Positions 58,098 to 64,000 of a stretch of DNA of 64,000 nt are shown one piece after another (position 1 is the stretch's first letter; each line of letters begins with the position of its first letter). The notes below the pieces were generated by a model. That model saw only the letters and a list, made by a program, of their open reading frames with translations, did no database searches and was not told where the DNA came from. Origin of the DNA: Arthrobacter sp. EPSL27. Its GTDB lineage: Bacteria > Actinomycetota > Actinomycetes > Actinomycetales > Micrococcaceae. Made by a program: the position numbers and the translations under genes. Where the stretch lies: the NCBI RefSeq assembly GCF_001512305.1, contig NZ_LNUT01000004.1, positions 127,784-191,783 of the forward strand, given 5' to 3'.

Positions 58098-60932
58098 GTG
58101 CCGACCAGCCCAGCCTCCGCCGGTGGAACCGGTGCCCTCCCGTGGCACCTCCGCCGTGCCGGGGAAGCGCTGCACGCGTTCGGCGTCGACCCCGGGGCCG
58201 GGCTAGACCCGGCGGAAGCGCAGCTGCGCCTGGCGCGCTACGGGCCCAACGAACTGCGCGCAGCGCCGCCCGTGCCGCTGTGGCGGAAAATCCTTCGGCA
58301 GTTCCAGGACCCGCTGATCTACCTGCTGCTGGCGGCGATCGCCATTCCGGTGGTGGCCTGGGCGGTGGAAGGGGCTGAGGGCCTTCCGGTGGATGCCGTT
58401 GTGATCGGGGCCGTGGTGCTGTTCAACGGCGCCCTCGGTTTTGTACAGGAGAACAAGGCGGAGAGCGCTGTCGCCGCGCTGAGGCTGATGACGGCGGCGA
58501 ACTCGACGGTGCTGCGGAACGGGGAACTGACAACGGTGCCGGCCGCCGCGCTGGTCCCCGGCGACATCCTGGTCCTCGCCGAGGGGGACTCCGTCGGCGC
58601 CGACGCCAGGCTGATCACGGCGCACTCGCTCGGCGTCGCCGAGTCGTCGCTCACCGGCGAGAGCGCACCCGTTTTCAAGGACCCGCGCATCCTCAGCGGC
58701 GACGTACCGCTCGGCGACCGGCTCAACATGGTCTACAAGGGAACCGCCGTCGTGCGGGGCGTCGGCCGCGCGGTGGTCACCGGGACCGCGATGGACACGG
58801 AGGTCGGGGCCATTGCGGGAATGCTGGCCTCCGCCGAGGACGCGCCCACCCCGCTCCAGCAGGAAATCGCGGGGGTCAGCAGATGGCTCGGTATCGCGGT
58901 GGTCGCGATCGCCGCCGTCGTGATGGCGACGGTCATCATCGTGAACGGCGTGAATACCCTCGGCGGGCTGGTCTCCGTCCTGCTGCTCGGCGTCTCGCTC
59001 GCGGTGGCGGCCGTGCCCGAGGGGCTGCCGGCCATCCTGTCCGTGGTCCTCGCCATCGGCGTCCAGAACATGGCCAAACGCAAGGCCGTCGTCAAACAGC
59101 TGCACTCGGTGGAGACCCTAGGCTCCGCCTCGGTGATCGCCTCGGACAAGACCGGGACGCTGACCCGGAACGAGATGACCATCTGCCGCATCACCACCGC
59201 ATCCGGCCAGGTCGAGCTCACCGGCGCCGGCTACCGGCCGGAGGGTGCCGTGCTCCACCAGGGCCGGCAGGTGCAGGACCCGGCCCTGCTGCAGGAGGCA
59301 CGCATGGTGCTGGCCGGGGGCTCCTTCGCGAACAACGCGCAGTTGCGCGAGCACGACGGCGGGTGGGAGATCCAGGGCGACCCTACGGAGGCGTCTTTCC
59401 TCGTCGCCGCCCGAAAACTTGAAGGGGTGGCCGACCGCGTCGGGGAGTTCGACCGGAAGGGCGAGATTCCCTTCACGTCGGAGCGGAAGCTCATGTCGGC
59501 CCTGGCCCACCACCGGGAGGTGGGCACGGTGTCCCTGGTGACGAAGGGCGCTCCGGACGTCCTGCTGGACCGGTGCACGGGACTGCAGGTCGGCGGAGAG
59601 GTGGTGACGATGGATCCGGCCCGCCGGGCGAAGGCACAGCGCGACGTCGAGGAGCTGTCCGGCCAGGCGTTCCGTACGCTGGGGGTGGCCTACCGCACTT
59701 ACACGGAGGAGGATCTCCACGAAACCGAGGTCCTCGACGAGGCCGATGAGGCCACGCTGGTGTACCTCGGCGTCGTCGGCATCCTGGACCCGCCGAGGGC
59801 CGAAGCCGCCGCGGCGGTGGCCGAGGCGCGGCGGGCGGGCATCCGGGTTGTGATGATCACCGGCGACCACCCGCTGAGCGCAGCGCGGATCGCAGCCGAT
59901 CTGGGGATAGCGCAGCCGGGGGAGCGGGCCGTCACCGGAGCCGAACTCGATGCGCTCGACGCCGGCGGGCTGCAGGCGCTGGCCCACACGGCCTCGGTGT
60001 ACGCCCGGGTGGCGCCGCAGAACAAGCTGCAGATCGTCTCGGCCCTGCAGGCCCAGGGCAACGTGGTGGCCATGACCGGGGACGGGGTCAACGACGCCCC
60101 GGCGCTGAAGACCGCGGACATCGGCATCGCCATGGGCGTGGCCGGCACCGAGGTCACCAAGGAAGCCTCGAACATGATCCTCGGGGACGACAACTTCGCC
60201 ACGATTGTCTCCGCGGTGCGCCAGGGCCGGGTCATTTTCGAGAACATCGAGAAGTTCCTCCGCTACCTGCTGTCCTCGAACATGGGCGAGGTGTTCACGG
60301 TCTTCCTGGGCGTGGTGTTCGCCGGCGCCATGGGTCTTGCCGGCGCGGGTGCCGGCGAGATCGCCGTGCCCCTGCTGGCGACCCAGATCCTGTGGATCAA
60401 CCTGGTCACCGATTCGGGCCCCGCTCTGGCGATGGGCATTGACCCGGAGACCGACGACGTGATGGCGCGCCGGCCCCGGCGGCGGGGCGACCGCATCCTC
60501 GGCGCCCGGATGTGGCGCGGCATCCTGGGCATCGGGCTGGTCATGGCGGTTGCTACCCTGCTGACCATCGACATTTTCCTGCCCGGCGGGCTGGTGCCCG
60601 GCGGCAGCGATTCGCTGGATGTCGCCCGGACCGCCGGCTTCACCACCCTGGTGTTCGCGCAGCTGTTCAACGCCTTCAACTCCCGGTCGGAGGCGTCCTC
60701 CGCCTTTCGCAGGCTCTTCGTGAACAAGTGGCTCTGGGGCTCGGTGCTGCTCGCCGCGGCACTCCAGGTGGCGGTGGTGGAGGTGCCCTTCCTGCAGCGG
60801 GCTTTCGGGACGGCGTCGCTGGAGCTTGGGCAGTGGGCCGTCTGCGTGGTGATGGCCTCGGCCGTGCTGTGGTTCGCGGAGCTCCGCAAGGTTGTCCTCC
60901 GCAAGGGCGAACGGCGCCGGATCCCGGCGTGA
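58098..60932 (+). CDS. P2-type cation-transporting ATPase (Ca2+-like)
   Basis: A 944-residue pump. TGES (186-189) is the actuator loop, PEGL (307-310) the fourth-helix ion site, DKTGTLT (Asp350) the phosphorylation site and MTGDGVNDAPALK the hinge. Site II of SERCA-type pumps is visible: Glu in NMGEVFTVF and Asn/Asp in INLVTDSGPALA. That supports calcium as the ion, with sodium or potassium less likely. The start is GTG at 58098. The N-terminal 20 residues are Pro/Ser-rich. It is coexpressed with the DUF2231 gene and ends nine bases before the convergent MFS gene. Confidence 0.9.
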   Translation: MPTSPASAGGTGALPWHLRRAGEALHAFGVDPGAGLDPAEAQLRLARYGPNELRAAPPVPLWRKILRQFQDPLIYLLLAAIAIPVVAWAVEGAEGLPVDAVVIGAVVLFNGALGFVQENKAESAVAALRLMTAANSTVLRNGELTTVPAAALVPGDILVLAEGDSVGADARLITAHSLGVAESSLTGESAPVFKDPRILSGDVPLGDRLNMVYKGTAVVRGVGRAVVTGTAMDTEVGAIAGMLASAEDAPTPLQQEIAGVSRWLGIAVVAIAAVVMATVIIVNGVNTLGGLVSVLLLGVSLAVAAVPEGLPAILSVVLAIGVQNMAKRKAVVKQLHSVETLGSASVIASDKTGTLTRNEMTICRITTASGQVELTGAGYRPEGAVLHQGRQVQDPALLQEARMVLAGGSFANNAQLREHDGGWEIQGDPTEASFLVAARKLEGVADRVGEFDRKGEIPFTSERKLMSALAHHREVGTVSLVTKGAPDVLLDRCTGLQVGGEVVTMDPARRAKAQRDVEELSGQAFRTLGVAYRTYTEEDLHETEVLDEADEATLVYLGVVGILDPPRAEAAAAVAEARRAGIRVVMITGDHPLSAARIAADLGIAQPGERAVTGAELDALDAGGLQALAHTASVYARVAPQNKLQIVSALQAQGNVVAMTGDGVNDAPALKTADIGIAMGVAGTEVTKEASNMILGDDNFATIVSAVRQGRVIFENIEKFLRYLLSSNMGEVFTVFLGVVFAGAMGLAGAGAGEIAVPLLATQILWINLVTDSGPALAMGIDPETDDVMARRPRRRGDRILGARMWRGILGIGLVMAVATLLTIDIFLPGGLVPGGSDSLDVARTAGFTTLVFAQLFNAFNSRSEASSAFRRLFVNKWLWGSVLLAAALQVAVVEVPFLQRAFGTASLELGQWAVCVVMASAVLWFAELRKVVLRKGERRRIPA

Positions 60933-60941
60933 TGGCTGCGT

Positions 60942-62228
60942 CTAGTTACTGCGCGTCCCGCGCAGGGCGGCAACCAGCACCACAGACGCCAGCAGCTGCA
61001 GCACCGCCACGGAAGCGATCAGCGGCGGACGGGTGTCATAGAGGACGCCATACAGGATCCCGCCTGCCAGCGCACCGGCTCCTTGAAACGCGGCGAAGAC
61101 GCCGTACGCCGCGCCTTGGCGCTGTTCGGGCACCAGGTCCGCGAGCAACGCCTTGACGGTGGAGTCCTGGATGCCCAGTGCGATGCCCCAGATAAGCACC
61201 CCGGCGACCGCGAGTCCGGTCACCGGGGACAGAGCCAGCACAGGCACGGCGGCCGTCAGTACGGGAATCGAGAGGAGCACCCAAGCGCCGGAACGGTCGT
61301 AGAGGGCGCCGCTGGCAAGTGCACCCAGGGCAGCCGCCGCCATTGCGGCCGCGTAGAGAAGAGCGACCACGGACACCGGCACGCCCGCCGTCGTCGTGAG
61401 GTGGAACGAGATGACACCGAAGGCAACCAGCCCGGCACTCCAGCAGAACGCCGCGGCGGCGAACAGGACAAAGCTCCTGGTGAACAGCGACGCCGGACCA
61501 CCGTCCACGTGCGGGGCGGCCGGACCGACGGCGGTTTCCCGGATCCGGCCGGCAGGAACCGCCTGCTCGGTGGGGCCGAGGCCGGGCATCCGTCGGCGCA
61601 GCCAGAACAACAGGAACATGGCCGCCGCCGCAGGGACGGACAGCACCGCGAAGGCGGCCGAGAGGTTTCCGGTGGCGGTGAGGACGGCGGCGACCAAGAC
61701 CGGTCCGAGCAGGGCGCCGATAAGGTCGAGGGACTTATGTACCGCGAAGCCGCGGCCCCGTCCGACCGGCTTGGCGGCCGCGGCCAGCAGCACCGTCTTC
61801 GCCGGGCTGCGGACGGCCTTTCCGATCCGGTCCCCGATGATCAGCACCGAAGCCAGAACCAGGCCCGACGTGCCGGCCAGCGGTGCGACGGCGAGCAACG
61901 GCACGCAGACGGCGGTAAGCCCATAGCCGGCCAGCGTGAACGTCCAGTATTTGCGGGTGCGGTCTGCCCAGGGCCCAAACACCAGCCGGAGCCCTTGCGC
62001 CGCTGCCTCGGCGGCACCTGTCACGAGGCCGACCAGCAGCGCGGAGGCACCCAGCTGCGCGAGCAGGGGGCCAGCCAACGGCCGGGCGCCGTCGGAGACG
62101 ACATCGGCGGCCAGGCTGACGAGCCCCAGACCGATCACCGGGCCCCACAGCACACGCCGCTGCGCCCCTGCAGGTGCAGGCCGCCCGGTCCGCCCGCGGG
62201 CTGGGACGCTTCGGCGGGGCGGGTTCAT
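60942..62228 (-). CDS. MFS transporter
   Basis: A 428-residue major-facilitator protein with about 12 helices. The family pattern is LVSLAADVVSDGARPLAGPLLAQLG, VFGPWADRTRKYWTFTLAGYGLTAV and VLIIGDRIGKAVRSPAKTVLLAAAA, which resembles the group that takes part in pump- or heavy-metal-linked transport (GDRxGKAxRxPA motif). Substrate unknown. ATG at 62228 is used. A tandem repeat lies directly upstream. Confidence 0.85.
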   Translation of the reverse strand: MNPPRRSVPARGRTGRPAPAGAQRRVLWGPVIGLGLVSLAADVVSDGARPLAGPLLAQLGASALLVGLVTGAAEAAAQGLRLVFGPWADRTRKYWTFTLAGYGLTAVCVPLLAVAPLAGTSGLVLASVLIIGDRIGKAVRSPAKTVLLAAAAKPVGRGRGFAVHKSLDLIGALLGPVLVAAVLTATGNLSAAFAVLSVPAAAAMFLLFWLRRRMPGLGPTEQAVPAGRIRETAVGPAAPHVDGGPASLFTRSFVLFAAAAFCWSAGLVAFGVISFHLTTTAGVPVSVVALLYAAAMAAAALGALASGALYDRSGAWVLLSIPVLTAAVPVLALSPVTGLAVAGVLIWGIALGIQDSTVKALLADLVPEQRQGAAYGVFAAFQGAGALAGGILYGVLYDTRPPLIASVAVLQLLASVVLVAALRGTRSN

Positions 62229-62253
62229 TCCCCAAGGTTCGCGGACATAGCGT

Positions 62254-62306
62254 GGCAGGACAAGAGTGCGGCAGGGCAAGGGTGCGGCAGGACAAAGGTG
62301 CGGCAG
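62254..62306. repeat. 16-bp tandem repeat upstream of the MFS gene
   Basis: Three 16-bp units (62254-62269, 62270-62285, 62286-62301) of ggcaggacaagagtgc type plus a five-base partial copy. They differ at one to three positions. They lie in the 5' region of the MFS gene. Confidence 0.8.
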
Positions 62307-62313
62307 TCTGCCG

Positions 62314-62874
62314 TCAGGCGGAAGCCCGGAGGTTCAGGAAGACTGACGCGACGACCAGCAGGCCGCCGAGCGCCAGCAGGAGTGCGCCCGCGACGCTGGG
62401 GCCATCCAGCTCTCTCGAGGCTGGTGGCTGTGCGGCCAGGGGAAATGCAGTCTCGGACGGGGCCGGCGCTGACGGGGCCGTCGACGTCGGAGCCGCGGTG
62501 GCCGTGCTGCCACCGGCGGGGGATTCGCTGGTGGACGGTATCCCGGCCGGCGGCGGGGCGACAGGGGCCGCGGTCGGTGTTGGCGCCAGGGTGCCTGTCG
62601 GAGCAGGAACCACCGGGAGGCTCGGAGTTGGGGCCCTTCCCGGCGGGGTTTTAGGGGAAGCTGGGCCACTGGTTGCGGTGGTGGTCGGGACGGGGGTTGC
62701 CTTGGGTTTTGGACGGTCCGGGGACGACGGGCAGATCAGCGCCGGAACGATTCCTCCGACGGAGTCGCACGGGGCGCCGGTGGCTGGCACAGCGAGGATC
62801 AGGGGCGCGGATGCCAGCATCAGTCCGGCCATGATGGTGTAGCTGGCCCGTTTTCGCGTCTTCACCCGATCCAT
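62314..62874 (-). CDS. Pro/Thr-rich surface protein with C-terminal membrane anchor
   Basis: A 186-residue protein. A signal peptide (KRASYTIMAGLMLASAPLILAVPATGA) is followed by a short head with two Cys (CDSVGGIVPALICPSS). A Pro/Thr/Ala-rich stalk comes next (residues about 55-150), then a hydrophobic C-terminal helix GALLLALGGLLVVASVFLNLRASA ending in a basic residue. This layout fits a wall-spanning or pilus-like anchored protein without an LPXTG box. No function known. Confidence 0.72.
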   Translation of the reverse strand: MDRVKTRKRASYTIMAGLMLASAPLILAVPATGAPCDSVGGIVPALICPSSPDRPKPKATPVPTTTATSGPASPKTPPGRAPTPSLPVVPAPTGTLAPTPTAAPVAPPPAGIPSTSESPAGGSTATAAPTSTAPSAPAPSETAFPLAAQPPASRELDGPSVAGALLLALGGLLVVASVFLNLRASA

Positions 62875-63177
62875 CGTAGGGCCGCGGAGGGCGATGGGCG
62901 GGACCTCGGTGTTGAGCGTTGACGGCACATCGGCCGGAGACCACCCGAAAACCGCCGCGGTGGATTGCCTCTTGGTCCAGGCGACACTCCACGGTCCGGG
63001 GCGACTTTGGACGCGATTTTAGCCCTCGGACCGGGCATTCGCGGCGTTTCCGTGTCAAAGTGCCCCCGCACCGCTGCCGCCGGGCGAAACGTGAGGCGCC
63101 CGAGTCCGTGGTTCAGCGCCTCGCCATGGTCCTGCCGCGACGCTCTGGATAGGCGGGGCACTAACGGAGAAAACAAA
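62875..63177. other. Gene-free stretch before the element boundary
   Basis: This is high-GC chromosomal DNA up to the tRNA-Thr terminator. I see no gene, RNA or clear repeat. Confidence 0.5.
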
Positions 63178-63203
63178 CGGCCCCGGCAAGAGCGCCGGGG
63201 CCG
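63167..63203 (-). terminator. Terminator of the tRNA-Thr locus
   Basis: A 10-bp stem cggccccggc/gccggggccg (63178-63187, 63194-63203) with loop aagagc. On the minus strand it is followed by TTTGTTTTC. It lies just beyond the tRNA 3' fragment. Confidence 0.85.
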
Positions 63204-63218
63204 TGAGTTTGAGATCTG

Positions 63219-63269
63219 AGCTTCCTGCCAGAATCGAACTGGCGACCTTCTCATTACGAGTCAGAATGG
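63219..63269 (-). tRNA. 3' half of tRNA-Thr (CGT), probable attachment-site remnant
   Basis: On the minus strand the sequence runs from an anticodon loop CTCGTAA (anticodon CGT) through GGTCG, a T-arm GCCAG-TTCGATT-CTGGC and an acceptor half AGGAAGC. The matching 5' half (GCTTCCT and a D-arm) is absent: upstream is unrelated sequence. The terminator still follows. This is what remains when an element integrates into a tRNA gene, with the 5' half left at its far end. Confidence 0.78.
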
Positions 63270-63280
63270 ATAGGCCTATC
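63269..63280. repeat. 12-bp palindrome next to the tRNA fragment
   Basis: GATAGGCCTATC is a perfect palindrome flanked by TCAGA and TGA, directly on the element side of the tRNA fragment. It may be an integrase or excisionase binding site. Confidence 0.4.
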
Positions 63281-63323
63281 TGACAAGGTGTAAACCCCTG
63301 CTCGGTGACGAAAAAGTGACATG

Positions 63324-64000
63324 CTAGTGCCAATCCAGCCGGGCAAGGGCACTGTTGAGTCGGCCTGCACTGTCGTGTAGATCGTGATCGAAAAGACCCG
63401 CATAGGTGTCCAGGGTCATCGTCGCACTGGCGTGCCCTGCGATGCGTTGCACCACTTTGACATTCGCCCCGTGGCTGATTGCGAGGCTGACAGCCGTGTG
63501 GCGGAGGTCGTGGAAGGTGGGCCGAGGGAATGCCGGATTTGTGCTGGAAGCCTTGGCAATAGCGGGGGCGTAATGACGGCGCGTCCACGTATTATTCCTG
63601 AGGACGGACCCCCGTCCGCCGGTAAAAATTCTGTCGCTGCCGGTGCTCTCACTGTTCAGCCGCTCAAGCCGCTGGGCAATGAGGCGGGGAAGCGGGACGA
63701 CTCGGCTCTCCCCGCCCTTGGTTGGCCCCAATATTAATCTTCCGCCCACTTCAGAAAATGCTCGTCGGACGGCCACTGATGGCGTGGAACCCAGCTCTAA
63801 GTCTTCAAATGATAGGGCCGTTATCTCGCCCCAGCGCAAGCCACACGTCCCAGCAAGCATCACGAAGAGCTCGAAGCCATCACACTCACGAGCCAAAGAT
63901 GTTAGCTGTGGCATGGTGAGATAGACGTGCTCGCGCTGCTTTTCCTTGGCGGGTATGTAGTCGGTCTGGCCAAGTGGATCTTTTGCGGGGTTATTGGGAA
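63324..64000 (-). CDS. Tyrosine site-specific integrase, C-terminal part (5' end beyond the window)
   Basis: The catalytic domain of a phage-type integrase. The active-site residues are the Arg of GLRWGEI, the box HDLRHT (His-x-x-Arg), the His of IAGHAS and the Tyr nucleophile of LDTYAGLF. The frame stays open upstream of the Met at 63914 to the window end with integrase-like sequence (TDYIPAKEKQREHVYLT), so the start lies outside. GC content is lower than in the chromosome genes. It is directed towards the tRNA-Thr fragment 55 bases past its stop, the usual position for an att-adjacent integrase. Confidence 0.93.
   Translation of the reverse strand, partial: PNNPAKDPLGQTDYIPAKEKQREHVYLTMPQLTSLARECDGFELFVMLAGTCGLRWGEITALSFEDLELGSTPSVAVRRAFSEVGGRLILGPTKGGESRVVPLPRLIAQRLERLNSESTGSDRIFTGGRGSVLRNNTWTRRHYAPAIAKASSTNPAFPRPTFHDLRHTAVSLAISHGANVKVVQRIAGHASATMTLDTYAGLFDHDLHDSAGRLNSALARLDWH

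Noticed and set aside
63219..63295. Functional complete tRNA-Thr
   Set aside because: The 5' acceptor strand (expected GCTTCCT) and D-arm are missing upstream of the anticodon, so only the 3' half is present.

Overview
The window reads as a chromosomal segment of a high-GC actinobacterium of the Micrococcaceae, most likely Arthrobacter or Pseudarthrobacter. The grounds are the strong GC third-position bias, a GTP-type PEP carboxykinase, a Bpa proteasome activator ending in GQYL, a dodecin, a ydaO (c-di-AMP) riboswitch before a transglycosylase gene, a mycobacterial-type PEP synthase/regulator pair, and many genes that start six or seven bases after a TANNNT-like -10 box (leaderless style). 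Genus is inferred from gene content only. No rRNA, insertion sequence or CRISPR array was seen.

Layout. 1-2.3 kb: 3'-truncated PEP synthase, its bifunctional regulator PSRP and a DUF1905 gene, all on the minus strand. 2.5-7.6 kb: tRNA-Ser(CGA), a lipoprotein, and a tight four-gene run (MDR dehydrogenase, a degenerate 6-pyruvoyl-tetrahydropterin-synthase-like protein, a GT4 glycosyltransferase, an AlkZ-like winged-helix protein). 7.6-11.3 kb: tadA, PAP2 phosphatase, upp, a glyoxalase-fold protein, and a riboswitch-controlled cell-wall transglycosylase. 11.3-16.9 kb: an OmpR-type two-component system whose kinase carries a large Pro/Ala insertion in its ATP lid, an orphan winged-helix regulator with a long AT-richer leader, dodecin, a SixA-like phosphatase and a membrane-anchored coiled-coil protein. 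17-22.1 kb: an EamA exporter facing an operon of a degenerate ABC-ATPase, a YhgE/Pip membrane protein, a TetR regulator and a basic-tailed membrane protein, preceded by a perfect 16-bp operator palindrome.

22-32 kb: a flavoprotein disulfide-reductase homologue, a GntR/FadR regulator, tRNA-Arg(ACG), pckG with a candidate CRP/GlxR site, a BBE-type FAD oxidase framed by twin hairpins, the NO-detoxification pair nsrR-hmp with an operator-like inverted repeat, and phosphomannomutase with an unknown partner. 32-42 kb: a RecQ helicase fused to a phosphoribosyltransferase-like domain, an MFS exporter, two FAD oxidoreductases, tRNA-Ser(GCT) and a prolyl oligopeptidase. 42.3-47 kb: a structured repeat cluster and a 1523-residue secreted nuclease plus 5'-nucleotidase. 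47-54 kb: a two-domain VOC protein, a stand-alone EAL protein, tRNA-Ser(TGA), a quinone oxidoreductase, PadR, and cstA with its small partner. 54-63 kb: bpa and a coupled gene, an aldo/keto reductase, a 59-residue protein, a coiled-coil protein, a DUF2231 membrane protein, a Ca-type P-ATPase, an MFS transporter and a Pro/Thr-rich surface protein. 63.2-64 kb: the 3' half of a tRNA-Thr(CGT) with its terminator next to a tyrosine integrase, which I read as the left boundary of an integrated element lying mostly beyond the window.

Much of the content is central metabolism (gluconeogenesis by PEP synthase and PckG, salvage by upp and the secreted nucleotidase, starvation uptake by CstA), mixed with cell-envelope functions and stress defence. 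The best candidates for undescribed biology are the MDR/PTPS-like/GT4 cluster, the YhgE/Pip operon with its pseudo-ABC protein, the RecQ-PRTase fusion and the repeat cluster at 42.3 kb.
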